Shown here: positions 1 to 9,715 of the stretch, piece after piece | Position numbering within the stretch: position 1 is the stretch's first letter | How the letters are laid out: every line of letters starts with the position of its first letter | Source of the DNA: Mesorhizobium sp. J8 | GTDB taxonomy: Bacteria; Pseudomonadota; Alphaproteobacteria; Rhizobiales; Rhizobiaceae | Direction of reading: 5' to 3' | DNA: 64,000 nt | Assembly (NCBI RefSeq): GCF_016591715.1 | Contig: NZ_AP024109.1 | Location: 62,001-126,000 of the forward strand | Program-made: the position numbers and the translations under genes | Notes under the pieces: model-generated | Told to the model about the DNA's origin: nothing | The model's input: the letters and a program-made list of their open reading frames with translations, nothing else | Database searches by the model: none

Positions 1-100
1 AGCCGGTGAAGACTGCCGCCGCGAATTTGGTGAGCGCGATCGCCAGATTGCCGGCAAGCGCGGCGTAGATCACGCGTCTCGATCCGCTATGTCCTGCCAT
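1..100 (-). CDS. Cation diffusion facilitator transporter, N-terminal fragment
   Basis: The reverse strand from an ATG at 98-100 encodes 33 residues and then runs off the window edge. The fragment starts MAGHSGSRRVIYAALAGN and continues into a hydrophobic stretch, LAIALTKFAAAVFTG. This matches the start of cation diffusion facilitator (CDF) metal-ion/proton antiporters, where a short polar head precedes the first membrane helix. CDF proteins export Zn2+, Fe2+, Co2+ or Mn2+ across the inner membrane. Only the first helix is visible, so metal specificity cannot be judged. An N-terminus of another small transporter family is possible. Confidence 0.55.
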   Translation of the reverse strand, partial: MAGHSGSRRVIYAALAGNLAIALTKFAAAVFTG

Positions 101-318
101 TCGATCTCCGACCTGCCCCAGCCTGGCGGGACACTGAAACTCCACAGACAATGCGCCAGGCAATCGGAAGTTCAAGCCGCCGCAGCGCGTTGAATGAGCA
201 TGGCGACGGGAAATCGGTTGACATCCGGCCACACCGCCGAGTCGGCGAGATGCCGCCTCTTGCAGTCCGGCATTTCTCTTGTTTCACTTGGATCGCCCAC
301 AAACCGGAGGAGCGAATC

Positions 319-444
319 ATGGCAAAAGGTGCGATGAAGGCGGGCAAGGAACCCCGCAAGCCGAAGAAGGATGCCAAGAAGCCCGCCGCGGCCCCGGCTC
401 CGAAGGCGCCGCCGGTCAAGGCGATGCGCATCAAGGAGAAGTAA
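319..444 (+). CDS. Small Lys/Ala/Pro-rich basic protein (41 aa)
   Basis: The ATG at 319 follows a good Shine-Dalgarno stretch (CCGGAGGAG, about 304-312). The product is 41 residues, very rich in Lys, Ala and Pro (KPKKDAKKPAAAPAPKAPP), strongly basic and probably disordered. A longer in-frame reading from 151 has no comparable ribosome site. A clear intrinsic terminator follows at 484-516, which supports an independent short transcript. I recognise no domain. Nucleic-acid binding is only a guess from the charge. Confidence 0.5.
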   Translation: MAKGAMKAGKEPRKPKKDAKKPAAAPAPKAPPVKAMRIKEK

Positions 445-483
445 GCGGCCGGATTCGGTCGGCCCGGCTCGATCCTGGCTTGA

Positions 484-516
484 ACCGGCAGCATCACCGT
501 GCTGCCGGTGTTTTGT
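484..516 (+). terminator. Intrinsic terminator after the small basic protein gene
   Basis: A 10-bp perfect stem, ACCGGCAGCA (484-493) with TGCTGCCGGT (500-509), has a 6-nt loop and is followed by GTTTTGTT. It separates the small upstream gene from the riboswitch-controlled exporter gene. Confidence 0.75.
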
Positions 517-550
517 TGATCGAAAAACAAGGGCACCCTATATCCAGACG

Positions 551-597
551 GCGAGGACGACCTCGCTTCCCCGAAGAACCGGCCGGGACGACCCGCC
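551..597 (+). promoter_or_regulatory. Guanidine-II (mini-ykkC) riboswitch
   Basis: Two adjacent hairpins carry the same ACGA tetraloop. The first is GCGAGG-ACGA-CCTCGC (551-566). The second is CGGG-ACGA-CCCG (584-595), extended outward by G-C pairs around a bulged C at 583. The linker between them is about 15-17 nt. Paired GC-rich stems with ACGR loops a short distance apart are the defining pattern of the guanidine-II class, in which the loops pair with each other on binding guanidinium and expose the ribosome site. The next gene is a Gdx/SugE-type SMR exporter, the classic target. The GGAG ribosome site at 630-633 lies about 33 nt downstream. Direct visual pattern match; no covariance model was run. 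Confidence 0.88.
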
Positions 598-640
598 ACA
601 TCAAGCATCTCAACCGATGCTGGAATGACGGAGTGTTTCG

Positions 641-955
641 ATGTCCTGGATCTTTCTTTTCTTCGCCGGCCTGTTCGAGATCGGCTGGGCGATCGGCCTC
701 AAATACACCGACGGCTTCTCCAAGCCGCTGCCGACCCTTCTCACCATCGTCTCGATGATCGTCAGCCTCGGCCTGCTCGGCTTGGCGCTGAAGACGCTGC
801 CCGTCGGCACAACCTATGCGGTGTGGACGGGCATCGGCACCGTCGGCACGGCGCTGCTCGGCATCTGGCTGCTCGGCGAGCCGGCGACAGCCGTGCGGCT
901 CGCCTGCATCGGTCTGATCGTTTGCGGCATCATCGGCCTCAAACTGGTGGCCTGA
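641..955 (+). CDS. sugE: SMR family guanidinium exporter (SugE/Gdx type)
   Basis: A 104-residue four-helix inner-membrane protein of the small multidrug resistance family, at the family's usual length. Glu13 lies in [10 protein letters not shown], the proton/substrate-coupling glutamate of helix 1. The stretch [20 protein letters not shown] is typical of the Gdx/SugE branch, not of the EmrE branch. Gdx proteins export guanidinium in exchange for protons and work as antiparallel dimers. GGAG at 630-633 lies 7 nt before the ATG. The guanidine-II riboswitch just upstream confirms the assignment independently and predicts induction by guanidine. The TGA stop overlaps the end of a rhizobial repeat. 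Confidence 0.92.
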   Translation: MSWIFLFFAGLFEIGWAIGLKYTDGFSKPLPTLLTIVSMIVSLGLLGLALKTLPVGTTYAVWTGIGTVGTALLGIWLLGEPATAVRLACIGLIVCGIIGLKLVA

Positions 956-1048
956 GCATTTTCAGAGCGGTTCATCGTTTCACGGAAAACGGCGAACCGC
1001 TCTGTCCGGACGGAAAACCGCCCACACTCTCCTGGAATTGCTCTAGGC
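954..1048. repeat. Rhizobial intergenic palindromic repeat (AGAGCAATTCC family, reverse orientation)
   Basis: Read on the minus strand, this segment starts AGAGCAATTCCAGGAGAGTG and continues GGGCGGTTTTCCG. The copy at 62898-62980 has nearly the same start and the same GCGGTTTTCCG core. It also contains a 10-bp stem, AGAGCGGTTC with GAACCGCTCT, around 964-1003. It begins inside the stop codon of the exporter gene. Confidence 0.6.
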
Positions 1049-1107
1049 ACAAACGCGTTCAGGGCCGCTTTCGGCGACCCTGACCTCATGGTTCCGAGAA
1101 CCCGAAC

Positions 1108-1536
1108 TTAGCGGGCGGAGAAGCCCGGAGGCGTCCGGCCTACGCGCGCCTTGCGGGCGGCGTAGCGCGCGTCACGCTTAGCCTTGCGCGCCGCTTCCTC
1201 GGCGAGCTCGATCGCGATGCGCTCGGCCTCCTCGGCTTCGCGGCGCCTGGCCTCTTCGGCCGCAGCTGCTTCCGCGGCCAGACGCGCCGCCTCGGCAATC
1301 GCCTCGCGCTCGGCCTTCTCGGCCGCTTCACGCGCCAGCTTTTCCTGCTTCAGTCTTGCCTTTTCGGCCTCGCGGATGGCGCGGGCCTCGAGGATCGCCT
1401 TGCGTTCGGCCTGGCGGGCGAGCACAGCCGGATCATCCGCCGCCGGTCTTGCCTTGAAGCGCTCGAGCAGCGCCTTCTTTGCCTCGTTCGCGGCGTTGCG
1501 CCGCTCGAAAATGTCTTTTTCCCTGTAGATAGCCAA
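1108..1536 (-). CDS. DUF6481-like charged coiled-coil protein
   Basis: A protein of about 142 residues made almost entirely of Ala, Glu, Arg and Lys after a short head (YREKDIFERRNAANEAKKALLERFKA). It has the heptad-like pattern of a long single helix, ending RKARVGRTPPGFSAR. It resembles the alphaproteobacterial DUF6481 family, whose members share this YREKD/FERR start; function unknown. Two starts are possible: GTG at 1542 (MHLAIYREKD) or TTG at 1536 (MAIYREKD). The AGGGA ribosome site sits about 7 nt before the TTG, so I prefer that one. Repetitive composition produces long spurious frames on the other strand. Confidence 0.7.
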   Translation of the reverse strand: MAIYREKDIFERRNAANEAKKALLERFKARPAADDPAVLARQAERKAILEARAIREAEKARLKQEKLAREAAEKAEREAIAEAARLAAEAAAAEEARRREAEEAERIAIELAEEAARKAKRDARYAARKARVGRTPPGFSAR

Positions 1537-1766
1537 GTGCACTTCCCTGCAGTCTATTTGCGACGCTTACATACGCGCGAAACCGGCGAGTTCAAGCGCC
1601 AAATCGGTATGCCAGCCATGAAAAATCCGGGCTTGTTGCCGCAGGGATACGGCGCGGCAATGCATGATGCACTGTTCACAGATCGCGCCTCTGGCGGGCG
1701 GCGGGGCAGATCGTTACCTCTAGCGCCGACAAGCAACGCCACGCGAACATCTCAGGGTATAACCCA

Positions 1767-2843
1767 ATGGAACTCGGTCTCTACACTTTCGCCGACGTCA
1801 GTCCGGAGCCGGGTCCCGGCGCCATCGGCCCGCATGAGCGGCTGCGCAACCTCATCGAGGAAATCGAGCTGGCCGACCAAGTCGGTCTCGACGTGTTCGG
1901 GCTCGGCGAGCATCACCGCCCCGACTATGCCGCCTCCGCGCCGGTCGTGGCGCTTGCCGCCGCGGCCGAGCGCACGAAGAAGATCCGCCTTACCAGCGCG
2001 GTCACGGTGCTCTCCTCCGACGATCCGGTCCGCGTCTTCCAGCAATTCGCGACGCTCGACCTTCTGTCCGACGGACGCGCCGAGATCATGGCCGGGCGCG
2101 GTTCCTTCATCGAATCCTTCCCGCTGTTCGGCTACAATCTCGAAGACTATGACGAGCTCTTCGCCGAGAAGCTCGACCTGCTGCTCGCCATCCGCGACCA
2201 GGTGAAGGTGACGTGGCAGGGCAAGCTGCGCGCGCCGATCAATGGCCGCGGCGTCTATCCGCGTCCGTTGCAGGAAAAGCTGCCGATCTGGATCGCCATC
2301 GGAGGCACGCCGCAATCGGCCGCCCGCGCCGGCGTGCTCGGCCTGCCGCTGGCTCTGGCCATCATCGGCGGCGAGCCGGCCCGTTTCGCGCCGCTGTTCG
2401 ATATCTATCGCGAGGCGGCGCGCCGCGCCGGCACCGATACGGCAACGCTTGCCACCAGCATCAACGTGCATGGCTTCATTGCCGAGACGACGGAACAAGC
2501 GGCCGACGATTTCTACGGACCGCAGGCCGAGGTGATGAACCGCATCGGCCGCGAGCGCGGCTGGGGCCCGAGCTCGCGCGCCCATTTCGACCAGGCGCGC
2601 GGACCGAATGGCGCGCTCTTCGTCGGCAATCCCGAGCAAGTGGCGGAAAAGATCGTCGCCCAGCACAAGATCTTCAACAACGACCGCTTCCTCCTGCAGA
2701 TGGCGATCGGCACGATGCCGCACGCCAAGATCATGAAGGCGATCGAGCTCTACGGCACCAAGGTGGCGCCGCTCGTGCGCAAGGAGACGGCGAAGGCGGC
2801 GTCCGCCGCGCCGGCGCCAATGTCGGGAGTGACTGGCGCCTGA
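1767..2843 (+). CDS. LLM-class flavin-dependent oxidoreductase
   Basis: A 358-residue protein with the luciferase-like monooxygenase (TIM-barrel) pattern. The N-terminus [11 protein letters not shown] is followed by [37 protein letters not shown], and then [15 protein letters not shown], the flavin-proximal loop. The end of the barrel is [16 protein letters not shown]. Such enzymes use reduced FMN, or F420 in other bacteria, to oxygenate or oxidise small organic substrates. The substrate cannot be read from sequence. Length is normal for the family. It stands alone, 107 nt before the AI-2E permease. The Ala-rich C-terminal tail is probably disordered. Confidence 0.85.
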   Translation: MELGLYTFADVSPEPGPGAIGPHERLRNLIEEIELADQVGLDVFGLGEHHRPDYAASAPVVALAAAAERTKKIRLTSAVTVLSSDDPVRVFQQFATLDLLSDGRAEIMAGRGSFIESFPLFGYNLEDYDELFAEKLDLLLAIRDQVKVTWQGKLRAPINGRGVYPRPLQEKLPIWIAIGGTPQSAARAGVLGLPLALAIIGGEPARFAPLFDIYREAARRAGTDTATLATSINVHGFIAETTEQAADDFYGPQAEVMNRIGRERGWGPSSRAHFDQARGPNGALFVGNPEQVAEKIVAQHKIFNNDRFLLQMAIGTMPHAKIMKAIELYGTKVAPLVRKETAKAASAAPAPMSGVTGA

Positions 2844-2949
2844 GCTGCTGCAGCCGAAGGGCGTCCATGATCGCCGGCTAACGGAACCTTGGCCCGGCGG
2901 ACACGTTTTCCCGGCGATTGCACCGGTTGCGGTGCTCCTGAGGGAACCG

Positions 2950-4122
2950 ATGAAAGCCGAGCCGATCGCTTCGGACGCGAGCGCTGCCGAAAGCCATGAC
3001 GCGCGCGCCGGTGCGCGAGCCGACATGCGCCTGATGCGGTCGCTGCTGATCGGGATTTTCATTCTGTTGACGGCGGCGGCGCTGTATTTCGCCCGCGCCT
3101 TCTTCATGCCGGTGATACTTGCCTTCCTGCTGGCGTTGACGCTGACGCCGATCGTGCGCTTCCTGCGCAAGCGCGGTATCCCGGAAGTGGTCTCGGCGAC
3201 GCTGCTGGTGCTCTTCTCCATCGTCGTTTTCGCCAGCGCCGGCTATCTGCTCAGCGGCCCGGTCATCGACCTCATCAACAACTCCTATTCGATCGGCCAG
3301 CAGCTGACGGAGCGGCTGGCGCCGTTCAAGCGGCCGCTCGAACGAATGATGGACCTCGCGCATCAATTGGAGGGGCTGACCGAGACATCGCAGGAACCCG
3401 GGCTTCAGCGGGTCGCGGTGGCGCCTTCCGGCATCCTGTCCACGGCGGCGAGCAACATCCTGGAAGCAGGCACCGCGATCACCATAGTGTTCGTGCTGTC
3501 GCTGTTCCTGCTCGCGTCCGGCACGCTGTTCTACGAGAAGATCGTCCAGTCCTTCACCAGCATGACGCAGAAGAAGCGGGCGCTGCGCGTCGTCTATGAT
3601 GTCGAGCGCGAGATTTCGCACTATCTGCTCACGGTCTCCGTCATCAATGTCAGTCTCGGCACGGTGATCGGGTTGGGTCTGTGGGCGCTCGGCATGCCGA
3701 ATCCGCTGGTTTGGGGGGCGATGGCGGCATTGTTCAATTTTCTGCCCTATGTCGGGGCGCTGGTGACCGTCTTGATCGTCGCCGTCATCGCGCTGATCAG
3801 CTTCGACACGATCGCCTATGCGCTGCTGGCGCCGGCCTTCGTGGTGTTGTGCGATATCATCGAAGGCCAGTTCGTGACGCCGATGGTGGTCGGGCGGCGA
3901 CTCGAGATCAACGCCGTGGCGATCTTCATCGCCATCGCTTTCTGGTCATGGCTGTGGGGTTTTGTCGGCGCGCTGATGGCGGTGCCGCTGCTGGTCGTCA
4001 TCAAGGTCTTCTGCGACCATTTCGAAAGCCTGGCCCCGTTTGGCAATTTCCTGGCGGCGCAGCACACTTCTGTCGTCGATGACGAGCCGGCCGATAACAA
4101 CAACCACAATCGAGCCGCCTGA
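2950..4122 (+). CDS. AI-2E family transporter (PerM/TqsA-like)
   Basis: A 390-residue polytopic membrane protein of the AI-2E transporter superfamily. Two N-terminal helices (LLIGIFILLTAAALYFARAF and PVILAFLLALTLTPIVRFL) are followed by an amphipathic soluble stretch. Then comes a C-terminal helix bundle with the conserved pattern PNPLVWGAMAALFNFLPYVG and the late EGQFVTPMVVGRRLEIN. Members are proposed to export small molecules or act in Na+/H+ exchange; substrates are mostly unknown. The ATG at 2950 is preceded by GAGGGA at a good distance, so I prefer it to the in-frame GTG at 2932. The C-terminal DNNNHNRAA tail is polar. Confidence 0.85.
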   Translation: MKAEPIASDASAAESHDARAGARADMRLMRSLLIGIFILLTAAALYFARAFFMPVILAFLLALTLTPIVRFLRKRGIPEVVSATLLVLFSIVVFASAGYLLSGPVIDLINNSYSIGQQLTERLAPFKRPLERMMDLAHQLEGLTETSQEPGLQRVAVAPSGILSTAASNILEAGTAITIVFVLSLFLLASGTLFYEKIVQSFTSMTQKKRALRVVYDVEREISHYLLTVSVINVSLGTVIGLGLWALGMPNPLVWGAMAALFNFLPYVGALVTVLIVAVIALISFDTIAYALLAPAFVVLCDIIEGQFVTPMVVGRRLEINAVAIFIAIAFWSWLWGFVGALMAVPLLVVIKVFCDHFESLAPFGNFLAAQHTSVVDDEPADNNNHNRAA

Positions 4123-4209
4123 CGCTGGCCCAATCCCAAGCCCCGGCCATTGTTTGCGACGCCGGTGACCAGTGCCTATATCGGATCGGTCAAGCCGGAC
4201 CGTCCCTGA

Positions 4210-5031
4210 ATGAGCGACTTCGATCTCGATGGCTATTTTGCCCGCATCGGTTATGGCGGACCGGCCGCGGCGTCGCTCGCCACGCTGCAGGCGCTGCACG
4301 CCGTCCACCCGCGGGCGATCCCGTTCGAGAACATCGATGCGCTTATGGGCGTCTCCGTCGGCCTCGACGTCGCTTCGCTGCAGGACAAGATTATTCGCCA
4401 GCGCCGCGGCGGCTATTGCTTCGAGCACAATCTGATCTTCATGCACGCGCTCGACGCCCTGGGCTTCACGGTCAGCGGGCTCGCCGCCCGCGTGCTCTGG
4501 GGCCAGCCGGATGACGCCATCACCGCGCGCAGTCATATGCTGCTGCGTGTCGAGCTTGGCGGCCGCACTTACATTGCCGATGTCGGCTTCGGCGGCCTGA
4601 CGCTGACGGCGCCGCTGCTTTTGCAAGCCGGGCTGAAGCAGCGGACGCCGCACGAAACCTTCCGCCTCTTCGAGGCCGGCGGACAATTCCGCCTGCAGGC
4701 CGATATCGGCGAGGAGTGGCGCACGCTCTACCGCTTCGACATGAGCCAGGCCTACGAGGTCGACTACCGGGTCGCCAGCCACTTCCTCTCGACGCATCCG
4801 AGCTCGCATTTCCTGTCGACGCTGGTCGCCGCGCTCGCCTTGCCCGACCGGCGCTATGCGCTGCGCAACAATCGGCTGTCGACGCATCATGCCGGTGGCC
4901 GCAACGAGCAGCGCGAGATCGCGACGGCCATTGAGCTCGCCGACGTGCTGGAGAACCAGCTCGCCATCGTCATTCCCGACCGCCCCGCCTTCGAGTCGAG
5001 GCTCAGGGAAAAACGCATCGTGGAGACCTGA
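4210..5031 (+). CDS. nat: Arylamine N-acetyltransferase
   Basis: A 273-residue NAT family enzyme that transfers acetyl from acetyl-CoA to arylamines or hydrazines. The full Cys-His-Asp triad is visible: Cys70 in [10 protein letters not shown], His109 in [10 protein letters not shown] and Asp124 in YIADVGFGG. The start IPFENID (37-43) is also typical. Length agrees with known rhizobial NATs. The stop lies 3 nt before the start of an LLM oxidoreductase, so the two genes are almost certainly co-transcribed. That hints at a small xenobiotic or aromatic-amine processing unit, which is an inference from context. Confidence 0.93.
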   Translation: MSDFDLDGYFARIGYGGPAAASLATLQALHAVHPRAIPFENIDALMGVSVGLDVASLQDKIIRQRRGGYCFEHNLIFMHALDALGFTVSGLAARVLWGQPDDAITARSHMLLRVELGGRTYIADVGFGGLTLTAPLLLQAGLKQRTPHETFRLFEAGGQFRLQADIGEEWRTLYRFDMSQAYEVDYRVASHFLSTHPSSHFLSTLVAALALPDRRYALRNNRLSTHHAGGRNEQREIATAIELADVLENQLAIVIPDRPAFESRLREKRIVET

Positions 5032-5034
5032 CCA

Positions 5035-6033
5035 ATGACGGACCTTTCGGTTCTCGACCTGTCGCCGATCGCGCAAGGCAGCACCGCCTCGCAGTCGCTT
5101 GCCAATTCGCTCGACCTCGCCCGCCATGCCGAGCGCCTGGGCTACAAGCGCTACTGGCTGGCCGAGCACCACAACATGCCGGGCATTGCGAGCGCCGCCA
5201 CGTCGGTCGTGATCGCGCATGTCGCCGGCGGCACCAAGACGATCCGCGTCGGCGCCGGCGGCATCATGCTGCCCAACCACGCGCCGCTGGTGATAGCCGA
5301 GCAGTTCGGCACGCTGGCCGCGCTTTTTCCCGGCCGCATCGATCTCGGCCTCGGCCGCGCGCCGGGCACCGACATGCTCACCGCGCGGGCGCTAAGGCGC
5401 AACCTGGAGTCCGCCGACAATTTCCCGCAGGACGTGGTCGAGCTGATGGGCTATTTCCAGCCGGCCGAGGAAGGCCAGCGCATCCGCGCCGTGCCCGGCG
5501 AAGGCCAGACGGTGCCGGTCTGGATCCTCGGCTCAAGCCTCTATGGCGCGCAGCTCGCCGCGCTTCTCGGCCTGCCCTACGCCTTCGCCTCGCATTTCGC
5601 GCCGGCCGAGCTCGACCATGCGCTGGAGGTTTATCGCACGCGCTTCCAGCCCTCGGCGCAGCTCGACAAGCCCTATGTCATGCTCGGCCTCAATGTCTTT
5701 GCCGCGCCGACGGACGCCGAGGCGAAGCTTCTGTTCAGCTCGCTGCAGCAGGCCTTCGTCAACCTGCGCAGCGGCCGGCCCGGCCAATTGCCGCCGCCGG
5801 TCGAGAATTACGACCGCGATCTCGACCCTATGGCGAAGAGCATGCTTGCCCAGGCGCTGTCCTGCGCCGTCGTCGGCTCGCCGGAGACGGTGCGCCAGGG
5901 CATCGACGCCTTCATCCGCCGCACCGGCGCCGACGAATTGATGGTGACGGCCCAGTGCTTCGACCACGCGGCGCGCGTGCGCTCCTACGAGATTCTCGCC
6001 GAGGTGTATAAATCGATGTCGAAGGCGGCGTGA
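5035..6033 (+). CDS. LLM-class flavin-dependent oxidoreductase (YhbW-like)
   Basis: A 332-residue luciferase-like monooxygenase of the single-component type. It starts [19 protein letters not shown], has [19 protein letters not shown] (the signature of this subgroup), [20 protein letters not shown] and [13 protein letters not shown]. It probably uses FMNH2. It follows the arylamine N-acetyltransferase with a 3-nt gap, so translational coupling is likely. It is not closely similar to the LLM protein at 1767-2843, which has a different N-terminal pattern, so this is not a recent duplication. Confidence 0.87.
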   Translation: MTDLSVLDLSPIAQGSTASQSLANSLDLARHAERLGYKRYWLAEHHNMPGIASAATSVVIAHVAGGTKTIRVGAGGIMLPNHAPLVIAEQFGTLAALFPGRIDLGLGRAPGTDMLTARALRRNLESADNFPQDVVELMGYFQPAEEGQRIRAVPGEGQTVPVWILGSSLYGAQLAALLGLPYAFASHFAPAELDHALEVYRTRFQPSAQLDKPYVMLGLNVFAAPTDAEAKLLFSSLQQAFVNLRSGRPGQLPPPVENYDRDLDPMAKSMLAQALSCAVVGSPETVRQGIDAFIRRTGADELMVTAQCFDHAARVRSYEILAEVYKSMSKAA

Positions 6034-6106
6034 TGTCGGCAGCTTTTGCCTGACATGCTCCTCTGCTAAGGGCACGCGTCCCTCCTAGAACGCGCGAGAC
6101 CTGCCC

Positions 6107-6907
6107 GTGACCCATGACCTCGACGACCGCATGCATTTCGCCATCGACCTGGCGCGGCGCGCCGGCGAATTGGGCCTCAAATATTTTCGTGACCTCGACA
6201 ATCTGACCATCGAGAGCAAGGGCCACCAGGACTTGGTTTCCGAGGGCGACCGAGAGGTCGAGCTGTTCATCCGCGCGGCGATCGTCGAGGCCTATCCGCA
6301 GGACGGCATCGTTGGCGAGGAGCACGCGGCGGTCACCGGAACAACCGGTCATGTCTGGGTGATCGACCCGATCGACGGCACCGCCAATTTCGTGCGAGGC
6401 ATTCCCGCCTGGTGCGTGGTAATCGCCTGTGCCAGGGATGGCGAGACAGTGGTAGGCGTCATCCACGAGCCTTCGACCGACGAGACGTTCTACGGCCGCC
6501 TGGGCGGCGGCGCCTTCCTCAACGGCAAGCCGATCACGGCCAGCAATGCGGCGTCGCTTACCGAGGGCGCCGTCGGCACCGGGCTTTCCAACCGCGTTTC
6601 GACCAAGAATGTCGTCGAGCTCATCGGCCTGATCATGGGCGAGGGCGGCGTCTTCTACCGCAATGCTTCCGGAGCGCTGATGCTTGCCTATGCGGCGTCC
6701 GGCCGGCTGCTCGGCTATATCGAGGAGCACATGAACGCCTGGGATTGCCTCGCCGGCATGCTGCTGGTCGAAGAGGCCGGCGGCACGGTGCTGAAAGCGG
6801 ATCCGAAGACGGTGCTCGGCGACGGCACGCGGGTGATCGCAGGCGGCCGACGCATCTTTCCGAGGTTGCAGCTGCTGTGCGATAGCTCTTTCGGATCTAC
6901 GCGCTGA
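6107..6907 (+). CDS. Inositol monophosphatase family phosphatase
   Basis: A 266-residue enzyme of the Mg2+- and Li+-sensitive phosphatase superfamily. Metal and substrate motifs are intact: GEEHAAV for the first metal site, WVIDPIDGTANFVRG for the core DPIDGT motif, and AWDCLAGMLLVEEAGG near the C-terminus. Possible substrates are inositol-1-phosphate, histidinol phosphate or fructose bisphosphate; the sequence alone does not decide. The start is GTG at 6107. The last 11 nt overlap the convergent LacI regulator gene. Confidence 0.88.
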   Translation: MTHDLDDRMHFAIDLARRAGELGLKYFRDLDNLTIESKGHQDLVSEGDREVELFIRAAIVEAYPQDGIVGEEHAAVTGTTGHVWVIDPIDGTANFVRGIPAWCVVIACARDGETVVGVIHEPSTDETFYGRLGGGAFLNGKPITASNAASLTEGAVGTGLSNRVSTKNVVELIGLIMGEGGVFYRNASGALMLAYAASGRLLGYIEEHMNAWDCLAGMLLVEEAGGTVLKADPKTVLGDGTRVIAGGRRIFPRLQLLCDSSFGSTR

Positions 6908-7964
6908 CGCTCTGCGCCACCGCGCCCAGCGGCCGGCAGGAATTGCGGATCATCAGCCGGCCCTTCAGCACCAGCTTGCGCGGCGGCGCGTCGCGGTTGC
7001 CGGCCAGCCGGTCGAGCAGGAGGTTCGCCGCCTGCTCGCCGATCGCCTGCACCGGCTGCGCCACCGTGGTCAGTTGCGGCACGAACACGTCCGACCAGGG
7101 AAAATCGTCGAAGCAGGCGACCGAAATGTCCTCGGGACAAGAGAGGCCGATGTCGCGGATCGCCTTCATGGTGCCGATCACCATCGGGTTGTTGGCCGAG
7201 AAGATGGCGGTGGGCCGGTCGTGCAGTGAGAGGAGCTGCATGGTGGCGTTGTAGCCGTCGATCTCGTGGAAATTGCCGGAGCGTATGAGCTCCTCCGCCA
7301 CCGGCAGGCCGGCCGCCTGCAGCGCCTCGCGATAGCCGATCATGCGGTCGTGCATGGGGGATATGTCGGAGGTGCCGGTGATGTAGGCGATGCGGCGGTG
7401 GCCAAGGTGGATGAGATAGGTGACGGCGTCGAACACGGCGCGCTGGTTGTCCAGCACCACCGCGTCGGTGTCGACGCCCTCGCAGAGACGGTCGAGGAGC
7501 ACCACCGGCACATTGGCGTCCTCGACGATGTCCTTCAGAATGCCGCCGTCGCCGACGCGCGCCACGATCAGCCCGTCGACCATGCGGTCGAGCAGCAGGC
7601 GTATCTGCTCGTCCTGCGTGTTCAGGTCCTCGTCGGTGCAGCACAGCATGACGGCATAGCCGGCGCGGTCGAAAGCCTGCTGGATGACCGAGACGACATC
7701 GGTGAAGAACGGGTTGGTGATGTGCGGCACGGTGAGGCCGATGGTGCGCGTGGTGCCCATCTTCAGGCTGCGGGCAATGGCATTGCGCTTGTAGCCGATG
7801 TCGCGGATCGCCTGCTCGATGCGTTGCGTAAGCTCGGGGCTGACGGTGGCGGTACCGTTGAGCAATGCCGATACGGTGGCCACCGACACGCGCGCCGCCT
7901 CGGCTACGTGCAGCATGGTCGGCGCCGTGGATTTCCGCTGTTTTTTCCGCCCTGACACCGTCAT
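6897..7964 (-). CDS. LacI family transcriptional regulator of the sugar ABC operon
   Basis: A 355-residue repressor. The N-terminal helix-turn-helix and hinge (MLHVAEAARVSVATVSALLN, then IGYKRNAIARSLK) start at about residue 17. They are followed by a periplasmic-binding-protein-like sensor domain (TRTIGLTVPHITNPFF, VVLLDRLCEG, PTAIFSANNPMVIGTMKAI). It is divergent from a sugar ABC importer. A perfect palindrome, CGAAACGTTTCG (7968-7979), abuts its own start, and a near-identical site lies in the importer promoter, so autorepression plus repression of the importer is likely. No ribosome site precedes the ATG at 7964 because the palindrome occupies that position. Translation may be leaderless or begin downstream. 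Confidence 0.9.
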   Translation of the reverse strand: MTVSGRKKQRKSTAPTMLHVAEAARVSVATVSALLNGTATVSPELTQRIEQAIRDIGYKRNAIARSLKMGTTRTIGLTVPHITNPFFTDVVSVIQQAFDRAGYAVMLCCTDEDLNTQDEQIRLLLDRMVDGLIVARVGDGGILKDIVEDANVPVVLLDRLCEGVDTDAVVLDNQRAVFDAVTYLIHLGHRRIAYITGTSDISPMHDRMIGYREALQAAGLPVAEELIRSGNFHEIDGYNATMQLLSLHDRPTAIFSANNPMVIGTMKAIRDIGLSCPEDISVACFDDFPWSDVFVPQLTTVAQPVQAIGEQAANLLLDRLAGNRDAPPRKLVLKGRLMIRNSCRPLGAVAQSVSA

Positions 7965-7967
7965 TTT

Positions 7968-7979
7968 CGAAACGTTTCG
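7968..7979. promoter_or_regulatory. LacI-type operator at the regulator gene
   Basis: The perfect 12-bp palindrome CGAAACGTTTCG ends 3 nt upstream of the regulator's ATG. Central CG with A/T-rich half sites is typical of LacI-family operators. The same half site recurs at 8075-8086. Confidence 0.75.
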
Positions 7980-8064
7980 CCGCCCTTATTTGGCTAAACC
8001 TACGTAAAGCCGCCATTTTCCGCAAGAATTGAAATGCATCAATCCTCAGCAACCAGATATGCGC

Positions 8065-8093
8065 TTGACACCTTCGAAACGTTTAGATTAGCG
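8065..8093 (+). promoter_or_regulatory. Promoter with LacI operator for the sugar ABC importer
   Basis: A perfect -35 box, TTGACA (8065-8070), is followed by CGAAACGTTTAG (8075-8086), a one-base variant of the operator at the regulator gene. The operator lies inside the spacer, and a weak -10-like TTAGCG starts 17 nt after the -35 box. Repressor bound here would block RNA polymerase directly. Confidence 0.65.
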
Positions 8094-8134
8094 TTCCAGC
8101 CATCGAAGACGACGGAGGGAGGCCGTCCTTTGCC

Positions 8135-9711
<1,577 letters not shown>

Positions 9712-9715
<4 letters not shown>

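Noticed and set aside
1752..3221. A 489-codon minus-strand frame across the first LLM oxidoreductase gene.
   Set aside because: It covers a clear LLM gene and the start of the AI-2E gene on the plus strand; its product is Arg/His-rich shadow sequence.
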